64,000 bases of DNA. It comes from Marinimicrococcus sp033875255 (lineage in GTDB: Bacteria > Pseudomonadota > Alphaproteobacteria > Geminicoccales > Geminicoccaceae). The DNA lies in the NCBI GenBank assembly GCA_033875255.1, contig JAWZSN010000005.1, positions 62,001 through 126,000 of the forward strand, read 5' to 3'. Positions within the stretch are counted from its first letter, which is position 1. Each line of letters starts with the position of its first letter. Below, piece after piece: positions 42,869 through 52,479 of this stretch. The position numbers and the translations under genes were made by a program. Under the pieces are notes generated by a model. That model ran no database searches. It had not been told where the DNA came from and worked only from the letters and a program-made list of their open reading frames with translations.

Positions 42869-43366
42869 ATTCACCAGATTGCCCAGCTGATCGAGCCCGC
42901 TCTCAAGGACATGGGCTTCGAGCTCGTGCAGGTCCGCCTGATGGGCGGGACTCGGCGCACGCTCCAGGTCATGGCCGAGCATCTCGACCGTGAGCGGACG
43001 ATGACGGTGGACGACTGCGCCGACATCAGCCACGCCGTCTCCGCCCTGCTCGACGTCGCCGACCCGATCCCGGGCGCCTTCACCCTCGAGGTGAGCTCGC
43101 CCGGCCTCGACCGGCCGCTCGTCAAGCGCGAGGACTATGACCGCTTCCGCGGCCGCGAGGCCCGTGTCGAGACGGAAGAGCTGGTGGACGGGCGCAAGCG
43201 GTTCGTGGGCGTGATCGAGGGTCTCGAAGGGGACGAGGTCGTCATCCTCGTCGGTACTGGCCAGTGCCGCGTTCCGCTTGACGCTATCAAGCGGGCGAAG
43301 CTCGTCGTCACCGACGGGATGCTGGCCGGACGCCGGCCGGGGCGCGGGCGCCGGGCAGAACGCTAG
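42869..43366 (+). CDS. rimP: Ribosome maturation factor RimP, apparent non-canonical start
   Basis: RimP binds S12 and helps 30S assembly. The frame encodes QIAQLIEPALKDMGFELVQV, then RLMGGTRRTLQVMAEHLDRE, DDCADISHAVSALLDVADPI and FTLEVSSPGLDRPLVKREDY, all family-typical. The problem is the start: an in-frame TAG ends at 42862 and no ATG, GTG or TTG occurs before Met at 42911, which lies inside the conserved first helix. The family helix begins at about 42869, where the codon is ATT (AUU, the rare start used by infC), with TAGG 5 nt upstream. I give 42869 (165 aa); a start at 42911 would give 151 aa and remove the helix. First gene of the nusA-infB operon. Confidence 0.8.
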   Translation: MHQIAQLIEPALKDMGFELVQVRLMGGTRRTLQVMAEHLDRERTMTVDDCADISHAVSALLDVADPIPGAFTLEVSSPGLDRPLVKREDYDRFRGREARVETEELVDGRKRFVGVIEGLEGDEVVILVGTGQCRVPLDAIKRAKLVVTDGMLAGRRPGRGRRAER

Positions 43367-43378
43367 GGGGTGGAGCGC

Positions 43379-45040
43379 ATGGACACGGGCATCGGGCTTG
43401 GCCGGGCCGAACTGCTGCGAGTGGCCGAAGCTGTCGCTCAGGAAAAGGGCATCAGCGCCGACGAGGTGATCGAGGCCATGGAGCAGGCCGTGCAGACGGC
43501 CGCGCGCCGCAAGTACGGCCAGGAGCACGAGATCGTCGCCGAAATCGACCGCAGGACGGGCGAGATCCGGATCTATCGCGAGCTCGAGGTCGCCAACGGG
43601 GTCGAGGACTTCGCCCGGCAGATCGATATCGAGGATGCCCGCGAGCGCAACCCGGCGGCGCAGCCCGGCGATCACATCCTCGATCCCCTGCCGCCCATCG
43701 ATCTGGGCCGCATCTCCGCGCAGAGCGCCAAGCAGGTGATCGTGCAGCGGGTGCGCGACGCCGAGCGCGAGCGCCAGTACAACGAGTTCAAGGACCGGAT
43801 CGGCGAGATCATCGTCGGTGAGGTCAAGCGGGTCGAGCACGGCGGCGTGCTGATCGACCTCGGCCGGGCCGAGGCGATCGTCCGCCGCGACGAGCTGATC
43901 CCGCGCGAGATCTTCCGCCCCAAAGACCGCATCCGCGCCTATCTCTATGACGTGCGTCACGAGACCCGCGGTCCGCAGATCTTCCTCTCGCGCACCCATC
44001 CCCAGTTCATGGCGAAGCTGTTCGAGCAGGAGGTGCCGGAGATCTATGACGGCATCATCGAGATCAAGGCGGTGGCCCGCGACCCGGGCTCGCGCGCCAA
44101 GATCGCGGTGATCTCCAAGGACGCCAGCATCGATCCGGTGGGTGCCTGCGTCGGCATGCGCGGCTCGCGCGTGCAGGCGGTGGTCCAGGAGCTGGGCGGC
44201 GAGAAGGTCGACATCATCCCCTGGTCGCCCGACCAGGCCACCTTCGTCGTCAATGCCCTGGCGCCGGCCGAGGTCAGCAAGGTGGTGCTCGACCCCGACA
44301 ACCAGCGCATCGAGGTGGTCGTGCCCGACCACATGCAGCACATCGCGATTGGCCGCCGCGGCCAGAACGTGCGGCTGGCCTCCCAGCTTTCCGGCTGGGA
44401 CATCGACATCAACTCGGAGAGCGAGGAGAGCGAGCGCCGCCAGCGCGAGTTCCGGGAGCTCACCGCGCTGTTCGTCGAGACCCTCAACGTCGACGAGGTC
44501 ATCGCCCAGCTGCTCGCTACCGAGGGCTTCTCCTCGGTCGAGGAGGTGGCGTACAGCCCGCTCGAGGAGCTGGCCTCGGTCGAGGGCTTCGACGAGGAGA
44601 TCGCCGACGCCCTCAAGGAGCGTGCGCAGAGCTGGCTCGAGGAGCGTGCCGAGGAGCTGGCCCAGGAGGCCCGCGAGCTCGGCGTCGCCGACGATCTGCT
44701 GGCGTTCGAATCGATCTCCGACGAGACGGTGGTCAAGCTCGGCCGCCAGGGCGTAAAGACGCTCGAGGACTTCGCCGATCTCGCCGGTGACGAGCTGGTC
44801 GAGCTGGTGCCCGATGCGGGCATCACCGTCGAGCAGGCCGGACAGCTCGTCATGGAGGCGCGGATCCTGCTGGGATGGGTGGAAGCCCCGCCAGAGCCCG
44901 AGGATGCCGGCGAGGATCTCTCCCAGGACGAGTCCGGCGAGGAGCAGCTCGAGGCGGCGCCGTCCGCCGAGGGCGATCCCGCCGAGGCCGAGACCGTCGA
45001 CGAGCAGAGCGCCGCCAGGGAGGCGTCGACCCAAGCGTGA
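43379..45040 (+). CDS. nusA: Transcription termination/antitermination protein NusA
   Basis: A protein of about 553 aa. Order: N-terminal RNAP-binding domain (ADEVIEAMEQAVQTAARRKY), S1 domain (GEIIVGEVKRVEHGGVLIDL), KH1 and KH2 (VGACVGMRGSRVQAVVQELG; IAIGRRGQNVRLASQLSGWD), then two acidic AR-type helix-hairpin-helix repeats (ATEGFSSVEEVAYSPLEELA; KLGRQGVKTLEDFADLAGDE) and a very acidic tail. It modulates pausing, Rho-independent termination and antitermination. ATG at 43379 (GGAG 3 nt upstream); an in-frame GTG at 43370 is possible. The stop overlaps the next gene's GTG. Confidence 0.96.
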   Translation: MDTGIGLGRAELLRVAEAVAQEKGISADEVIEAMEQAVQTAARRKYGQEHEIVAEIDRRTGEIRIYRELEVANGVEDFARQIDIEDARERNPAAQPGDHILDPLPPIDLGRISAQSAKQVIVQRVRDAERERQYNEFKDRIGEIIVGEVKRVEHGGVLIDLGRAEAIVRRDELIPREIFRPKDRIRAYLYDVRHETRGPQIFLSRTHPQFMAKLFEQEVPEIYDGIIEIKAVARDPGSRAKIAVISKDASIDPVGACVGMRGSRVQAVVQELGGEKVDIIPWSPDQATFVVNALAPAEVSKVVLDPDNQRIEVVVPDHMQHIAIGRRGQNVRLASQLSGWDIDINSESEESERRQREFRELTALFVETLNVDEVIAQLLATEGFSSVEEVAYSPLEELASVEGFDEEIADALKERAQSWLEERAEELAQEARELGVADDLLAFESISDETVVKLGRQGVKTLEDFADLAGDELVELVPDAGITVEQAGQLVMEARILLGWVEAPPEPEDAGEDLSQDESGEEQLEAAPSAEGDPAEAETVDEQSAAREASTQA

Positions 45041-45696
45041 GTGCAGAGACCATCGTCATCGAGGAAGAGCCGCGTCCGGGTCGGGGGCGACGGTGTGTCG
45101 CGCGGCGGGCCGCAGCGCCCCGCGAAGGCATGCTGCGCTTCGTCGTGGCGCCCGACGGGCGGCTCGTCTTCGATGCCGAGGAGCGTCTGCCCGGCCGCGG
45201 GATCTGGCTCAGCGCCGATCGAGGTGCTATAAGGCAGGCGGTTGCCAAGCAGCTGTTCGCGAAGGCAGCGCGCGCCAGGGTACAGGTTTCGCCTCGTCTA
45301 GCCGACGAGGTGGAGACTGTCGTGGTGCGCCGCTGCCTCGACTATTTTGGCCTCGCACGTCGGGCCGGTGCCTTCGTCGCCGGGTACGACAAGGTCGATG
45401 AATGGTTGCGCCAGGGCAAGGCAGGCTTGCTGGTGACGGCGCAGGATGCTGCGGCCAACCAGCGGGACCGGCTCGTGGCGCTGGCTGCCGGGCGGCCCGT
45501 CGTCGACTTGTTCTCGAGAGAGGAGGTCGGTCGGGCAGTCGGGCGCGAGGCGGTGACCTACGCCGCCATGGCGCCCGGGCGTCTGGCTGAAGGGCTGCTG
45601 CGGGAAGCCGGGCGGCTCAGGGGGCTGCGCGAGAGCGGCCCGGAAGGTTTCTCGCAGGGTGCGGGCGAGCAGGAAAAGGACGCGATAAAGACATGA
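45037..45696 (+). CDS. YlxR (DUF448) / L7Ae-like RNA-binding protein
   Basis: A 219-aa protein joining two domains. The N-terminal YlxR domain reads RGRRCVARRAAAPREGMLRF, then LVFDAEERLPGRGIWLSADR; the C-terminal part (LDYFGLARRAGAFVAGYDKV, then LRQGKAGLLVTAQDAAANQR) resembles L7Ae/L30e-type RNA-binding proteins. This fusion is normal in alphaproteobacteria. YlxR has been linked to RNase P RNA and to nucleoid-associated control in other bacteria. GTG start at 45037 overlaps the nusA stop (GTGA), and its stop overlaps infB (ATGA), so it is translated as part of the operon. Confidence 0.9.
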   Translation: MSAETIVIEEEPRPGRGRRCVARRAAAPREGMLRFVVAPDGRLVFDAEERLPGRGIWLSADRGAIRQAVAKQLFAKAARARVQVSPRLADEVETVVVRRCLDYFGLARRAGAFVAGYDKVDEWLRQGKAGLLVTAQDAAANQRDRLVALAAGRPVVDLFSREEVGRAVGREAVTYAAMAPGRLAEGLLREAGRLRGLRESGPEGFSQGAGEQEKDAIKT

Positions 45697-48326
45697 GCGA
45701 CGCGAAGGGGCAGGATCGGAACGCTCGAATCGAGCTTTCCCGGCCTTCTACGCCGCGACTGGAGCTGAAGAAGACCGTCGAAGGCGGCGTCGTGCGGCAG
45801 AGCTTCTCGCACGGGCGCAGCAAGTCGGTGGCGGTCGAGGTGAAGCGCTCGCGCGTCGCCGCAAAGCCCAGTGGCCGGACGGCAGGCACGGACACACCCG
45901 CGCAGCAGGGCGGGCGCGGCGGCGCGCCGCTGCCGCAGCAGCGCGGCCAGCAGCAGCAGCAGCGGCGGCCGATGGTGCTCAAGCCGCTGACCGACGAGGA
46001 GAAGGCAGTCCGCCTGCGTGCGCTGTCCGAGGCCAAGAAGGCCGAGGACGAGGCCCGCAAGCGCGCCGAGGAGAACGCCCACCGGGCGGCCGAGGAAGCC
46101 GCCCGCCGGCGCTCCGAGGAAGAGGCCGCCATTCAGCGCAAGGTCGAGGAAGAGGCGCGCAAGAAGGCCGAGGACGAGGCTCGTCGCAAGGCCGAGGAGC
46201 AGGCGCGCCGGCTGCTCGAGGAAGAGGAGCGGCGTCAGCGCAAGGCGCCGGCCGCCGCGGAGACTGCCGACGCGCCGGCCGAGGCCGTGGCCAAGACCGA
46301 GTCGCCCAAGCGGGCGGCCAAGGGCGCGGTCCGCGACAAGCCCGAGACCGAGGAAGAGTCGCCGGCGGCACGGCGTGCGGGCAAGCTGCGCGCCAAGACC
46401 GAGAAGCGCGGCAGCCTCAAGCCGGCCGGCCGTGACGACAAGCGCACCCTGCGCGTGTCGATGGACGGCGACGAGGAGGAGGGGCGCGTGCGCAGCCTCG
46501 CCTCGCTGCGCCGTCAGCAGCAGCGTGAGCGGCGCCAGCAGGAGACGGTCGGCGAGCAGGGCATCCGCGAGGTCGTCCTGCCCGACAACATCACCGTCCA
46601 GGAGCTCGCCAACCGCATGGCGGTGCGCGGCGCCGAGGTGGTCAAGACCCTGATGCGCAGCGGCGTCATGGCCACCATCAACCAGGCGATCGACGCGGAT
46701 ACCGCCGAGCTGGTGGTGGCCGAGTTCGGCCAGAAGGTGAAGCGCGTGTCCGACGCCGATGTCGAGGAAGGCATCGAGGGCATCGTCGATCAGGCCGGGG
46801 ACCTGCGTCCGCGCGCCCCGGTGGTGACCGTCATGGGCCATGTCGACCACGGCAAGACCTCGCTGCTCGATGCCCTGCGCGAGAGCAACGTGGTCAAGGG
46901 CGAGGCCGGCGGCATCACCCAGCATATCGGTGCCTACCGGGTCGATATCGGCCACGGCATGCCGGTGGCCTTCATCGACACGCCGGGCCACGCCGCCTTC
47001 ACCTCGATGCGCGCCCGCGGCGCGTCCGTCACCGACGTCGTGGTGCTGGTGGTGGCTGCCGACGACGGCGTCATGCCGCAGACCGTCGAGGCGATCCGTC
47101 ATGCCAAGGCGGCCGGCGTGCCGATCGTCGTGGCCATCAACAAGATGGACAAGCCCGAGGCCAATCCGGAGCGGGTCAAGACCGAGCTCTTGAACCACGA
47201 GGTGGTGGTCGAGGATTACGGCGGCGAGGTGCTGGCGGTGCCGGTGAGCGCGATGGCGCGGACCGGGATCGACAAGCTCATCGAGGCGCTGCAGCTCCAG
47301 GCCGAGCTCCTCGACCTCAAGGCCAATCCCGAGCGCGACGCCCAGGGCACCATCGTCGAGGCCGAGCTCGATCGCGGCCGCGGCGCGGTGGCGACCGTTC
47401 TGGTGCAGAACGGCACCCTCAAGGTCGGCGACATCGTGATCGCCGGCGCCCAGTGGGGCCGGGTACGTGCCCTGGTCGACGATCGCGGTGCGCCGGTCGA
47501 GCAGGCCGGTCCCTCCACGCCGGTCGAGATCCTCGGTCTCGATGGTGTGCCGGAGCCCGGCGACAAGCTGTGGGTCGTGGACAACGAGAAGCGCGCCCGC
47601 GACGTCGCCGAGTACCGCCAGCGCAAGAAGCGCGAGCAGAGCCAGCTCGGTGCGGCGGCAGCCCGCGGCACCACCCTCGAGGACATGTTCAGCCAGCTCA
47701 AGGCGGGTGCCCTCAAGGAGCTGCCGGTCGTCATCAAGGCGGACGTGCACGGCTCGCTCGAGGCCATCGTCGCCGGTCTCGACAAGCTCAAGACCGACGA
47801 GGTGGGCGTGCGCGTGCTGCACGGCGGCGTCGGTGCCATCACCGAGAGCGACGTCAGCCTGGCGCTGGCCTCGCGCGGCCTGATCATGGGCTTCAATGTC
47901 CGCGCCAACGTGCAGGCCCGCGACATGGCCAAGCGCGAAGGGATCGAGATCCGCTACTACTCGATCATCTACGAGATCCTCGACGAGGCGAAGGCCATGC
48001 TCTCGGGCATGCTGTCGCCCGAGGCGCGCGAGGTCATCCTTGGTCATGCCGAGATCCGCGAGATCTTCAGCGTGCCCAAGTTCGGCAAGATCGCCGGCTG
48101 CCGCGTGCTGGACGGTCTCTTCAAGCGGAATGCCCGGGTCCGCCTGCTGCGCGACGACGTGGTGATCTTCGACGGCCAGCTGGGCTCGCTCCGGCGCTTC
48201 AAGGACGATGTCCGCGAGGTGAAGGAGGGCTTCGAGTGCGGCATGTCGATCGAGGGTTACAACGACATCCGCGAGGGTGACGTCATCGAGGCTTACGAGG
48301 TCGAGGAGGTGGCGCGCAGCCTCTGA
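45693..48326 (+). CDS. infB: Translation initiation factor IF-2
   Basis: An 877-aa GTPase that places initiator fMet-tRNA on the 30S subunit. The N-terminal IF2 region starts with a motif shared in alphaproteobacteria (RLELKKTVEGGVVRQSFSHG), then a long charged helix of about 120 aa (repeated E/A/R/K with KAEDEAR and RKAEEQA units). The G domain has GHVDHGKT (382-389), DTPGHAAF and NKMD; domains II-IV follow (EILGLDGVPEPGDKLWVVDN; VVIKADVHGSLEAIVAGLDK; GIEIRYYSIIYEILDEAK). Coupled to the ylxR-type gene by ATGA. Confidence 0.98.
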   Translation: MSDAKGQDRNARIELSRPSTPRLELKKTVEGGVVRQSFSHGRSKSVAVEVKRSRVAAKPSGRTAGTDTPAQQGGRGGAPLPQQRGQQQQQRRPMVLKPLTDEEKAVRLRALSEAKKAEDEARKRAEENAHRAAEEAARRRSEEEAAIQRKVEEEARKKAEDEARRKAEEQARRLLEEEERRQRKAPAAAETADAPAEAVAKTESPKRAAKGAVRDKPETEEESPAARRAGKLRAKTEKRGSLKPAGRDDKRTLRVSMDGDEEEGRVRSLASLRRQQQRERRQQETVGEQGIREVVLPDNITVQELANRMAVRGAEVVKTLMRSGVMATINQAIDADTAELVVAEFGQKVKRVSDADVEEGIEGIVDQAGDLRPRAPVVTVMGHVDHGKTSLLDALRESNVVKGEAGGITQHIGAYRVDIGHGMPVAFIDTPGHAAFTSMRARGASVTDVVVLVVAADDGVMPQTVEAIRHAKAAGVPIVVAINKMDKPEANPERVKTELLNHEVVVEDYGGEVLAVPVSAMARTGIDKLIEALQLQAELLDLKANPERDAQGTIVEAELDRGRGAVATVLVQNGTLKVGDIVIAGAQWGRVRALVDDRGAPVEQAGPSTPVEILGLDGVPEPGDKLWVVDNEKRARDVAEYRQRKKREQSQLGAAAARGTTLEDMFSQLKAGALKELPVVIKADVHGSLEAIVAGLDKLKTDEVGVRVLHGGVGAITESDVSLALASRGLIMGFNVRANVQARDMAKREGIEIRYYSIIYEILDEAKAMLSGMLSPEAREVILGHAEIREIFSVPKFGKIAGCRVLDGLFKRNARVRLLRDDVVIFDGQLGSLRRFKDDVREVKEGFECGMSIEGYNDIREGDVIEAYEVEEVARSL

Positions 48327-48366
48327 GGCGCGCCACTCCCGCCTCTCACGACAAGGGCACTGCTCC

Positions 48367-48783
48367 ATGGCGCGAGGCTCCAGTGCTAGCGAGCCGTCGC
48401 AGCGTCAGCTGAGGGTGGCGGAGCAGATCCGCCACCTGCTCGCCGAGGATCTCATGCGCGGCGAGATCCACGACACCCGGCTCGCCGGCCGCAGTATCAC
48501 GATCGGCGAGGTCCGGGTGAGCCGGGACCTTCGGCACGCAACCGTCTTTGCGAGCGAGCTGGGCGGCCGGCTTCAACCGGCCGCCCTCCTTGCGCTCGAG
48601 CAGGCGGGAGCGCGGCTGGGCGCCCGGATGGCGCGACGGATGAATCTCAAATACGCCCCGCGGCTGCATTTCGTGGCCGACGACCTGTTCGACGAGGCGG
48701 CGCGCATGGAGCGCCTGCTGTCGAACGAGCGCGCGAGGCTGCAGCAGGACGACGACGAGGAAACGGATGGGACGCAGGAGTAA
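48367..48783 (+). CDS. rbfA: 30S ribosome-binding factor RbfA
   Basis: A 138-aa KH-fold cold-shock ribosome assembly factor. RQLRVAEQIRHLLAEDLMRG, ITIGEVRVSRDLRHATVFAS and KYAPRLHFVADDLFDEAARM are the conserved blocks. It binds the 5' helix of immature 16S rRNA. The ATG at 48367 follows AAGGG; the C-terminal acidic tail (DDDEETDGTQE) overlaps the truB start by 17 bp. Confidence 0.94.
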   Translation: MARGSSASEPSQRQLRVAEQIRHLLAEDLMRGEIHDTRLAGRSITIGEVRVSRDLRHATVFASELGGRLQPAALLALEQAGARLGARMARRMNLKYAPRLHFVADDLFDEAARMERLLSNERARLQQDDDEETDGTQE

Positions 48784-49711
48784 GGGACGGCCCATCAATG
48801 GCTGGCTGGTCGTCGACAAGGGGGTGGGGATCACCTCGACCCAGGTCGTCAACCGGGTGAAGTGGCTGACCCAGGCCCAGAAGGTCGGCCATGGCGGCAC
48901 CCTCGACCCGTTGGCGACCGGCGTGCTGCCGATCGCCATGGGCGAGGCCACCAAGACCGTTGCCTATGTCATGGATGCCCGCAAGGGCTACCGCTTTACC
49001 GTGCGGTTCGGCGAATCGCGCGACACCGACGACGCCGAGGGCGAGGTCCTGGCCAGCAGCGAGCTGCGGCCCAGCGACGAGGCCATCGAGGCGGCGCTGG
49101 CTCCCTTCCGCGGCGAGATCCAGCAGCGCCCGCCGATCTACGCGGCGGTCAAGATCCAGGGCGAGCGGGCCTACGATCTGGCCCGGCGCGGCGAGAAGGT
49201 GGAACTCGAGCCGCGGCCGGTCAGGATCGACCGGCTCGACTTCGTGCGGCGGGTCGATGCCGACCATGCCGAGTTCGAGATGGAGTGCGGCAAGGGCACC
49301 TATGTCCGGGCGCTCGCCCGCGACCTGGGCGAGGTGCTGGGCTGCCACGCCCATGTGAGCAAATTGCGGAGAACGGCGGTCGGGGGCTTCACCCTCGAGC
49401 ACGCCGTCTCCCTGAATGCCCTGGAGGGGGTCGTCCAGGAGGACAGCCTTCCCCAGGTGCTCGTCTCGGTGGCGACAGCGCTGGCCGGCATCCCGGCGCT
49501 TGCCGTAACCGAACCGCAGGCGCTGCGGCTCCGTGCCGGTCAGCCGATTCGCGTCTCGCCAGGCCTGTTCGGCGGCGAGCAGCCTTCGGCCGGCGGCACC
49601 GTGTTGATCACCCAGGGCGGCGATGTCGTCGCCATCGGGCGATTCGATGACGGGGAGGTCAGCCCCCTGCGGGTGTTCAACCTCAAGGGCGGCCACGCCG
49701 CCCGGGCTTAG
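48767..49711 (+). CDS. truB: tRNA pseudouridine(55) synthase
   Basis: A 314-aa TruB enzyme making pseudouridine 55 in the T-loop. The catalytic Asp47 lies in KVGHGGTLDPLATGVLPIAM; GYRFTVRFGESRDTDDAEGE, QRPPIYAAVKIQGERAYDLA and MECGKGTYVRALARDLGEVL are the other family motifs. The C-terminal PUA-like region (LAVTEPQALRLRAGQPIRV) is the alphaproteobacterial form. It overlaps the end of rbfA and is followed 13 bp later by rpsO. Confidence 0.96.
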   Translation: MGRRSKGRPINGWLVVDKGVGITSTQVVNRVKWLTQAQKVGHGGTLDPLATGVLPIAMGEATKTVAYVMDARKGYRFTVRFGESRDTDDAEGEVLASSELRPSDEAIEAALAPFRGEIQQRPPIYAAVKIQGERAYDLARRGEKVELEPRPVRIDRLDFVRRVDADHAEFEMECGKGTYVRALARDLGEVLGCHAHVSKLRRTAVGGFTLEHAVSLNALEGVVQEDSLPQVLVSVATALAGIPALAVTEPQALRLRAGQPIRVSPGLFGGEQPSAGGTVLITQGGDVVAIGRFDDGEVSPLRVFNLKGGHAARA

Positions 49712-49724
49712 GAGATCCAAGCCG

Positions 49725-49994
49725 ATGTCGATTACCGAAGAGCGCAAGCAGGCGGTGATCAAGGAATACGCCACCAAAGAGGGTGACACGGGTTCGCCCG
49801 AGATCCAGGTGGCGATCCTGAGCGAGCGCATCGTGAACCTGACCGAGCATCTCAAGGTGCATCAGAAGGATTTCGCGTCGCGTCGCGGCCTGCTCATGAT
49901 GGTCGGCCAGCGGCGCCGCTTGCTCGACTATGTGCGCAGCAGGAACGAGGCGCGTTACCAGCAGCTCATCGCCCGTCTGGGCCTGCGTCGCTGA
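49725..49994 (+). CDS. rpsO: Small ribosomal subunit protein S15
   Basis: An 89-aa protein of exactly the usual bacterial length. The whole sequence follows the family, including the GDTGSPEIQVAILSERIVNL helix that binds 16S rRNA and the DFASRRGLLMMVGQRRRLLD region contacting the helix 20-22 junction. ATG at 49725 with GGAG upstream. A large hairpin separates it from pnp, as in many proteobacteria. Confidence 0.98.
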   Translation: MSITEERKQAVIKEYATKEGDTGSPEIQVAILSERIVNLTEHLKVHQKDFASRRGLLMMVGQRRRLLDYVRSRNEARYQQLIARLGLRR

Positions 49995-50000
49995 ATGGGC

Positions 50001-50068
50001 GGCCGGCGGGACGGCGAACGGGGCGCCTGCGGCTTGCCGCAGGCGGGCCGCTGCCGTTCCCGCCGGCC
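50001..50068 (+). promoter_or_regulatory. Nested hairpin between rpsO and pnp
   Basis: The outer arm GGCCGGCGGGACGGC (50001-50015) pairs with GCCGTTCCCGCCGGCC (50053-50068) with one unpaired base; an inner stem CGCCTGCGGC (50024-50033) pairs perfectly with GCCGCAGGCG (50036-50045). It fills the 146-bp gap. In E. coli an equivalent long hairpin is cut by RNase III and mediates PNPase autoregulation; the same role here is inferred from position and shape. Confidence 0.65.
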
Positions 50069-50140
50069 CTCCTCCTCGCCCGGGCGACGCACCGCTGCTG
50101 CCCCGCGCCGCCGGCGCGGCGCTAGGAAAGGCTGATCAGA

Positions 50141-52348
<2,208 letters not shown>

Positions 52349-52403
52349 CGGCCGGCCGGCGGTGGCCGACAGGTGCCGCCGGCATGACGCCGGGGCGGGG
52401 CGA

Positions 52404-52427
52404 GGGGGCACGACCCGCCGCGCCCCC
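52404..52427 (+). terminator. Possible terminator after pnp
   Basis: GGGGGC (52404-52409) pairs with GCCCCC (52422-52427), loop 12 nt, 55 bp after the pnp stop, within a very GC-rich stretch that allows other pairings (for example CCGGCGG/CCGCCGG nearer the stop). There is no U-tract. Confidence 0.35.
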
Positions 52428-52479
52428 GGCCTCGGGCCAGACGGGAGCGGGCCCGGTGCCGGATCTTGGGAGGGATGAG

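Noticed and set aside
45558..48368. Long open frame on the minus strand (936 codons) opposite infB
   Set aside because: It mirrors infB codon structure in antisense; the translation is His/Leu/Asp/Gly/Arg-rich with no family, while infB on the plus strand is unmistakable. High GC keeps antisense frames open.
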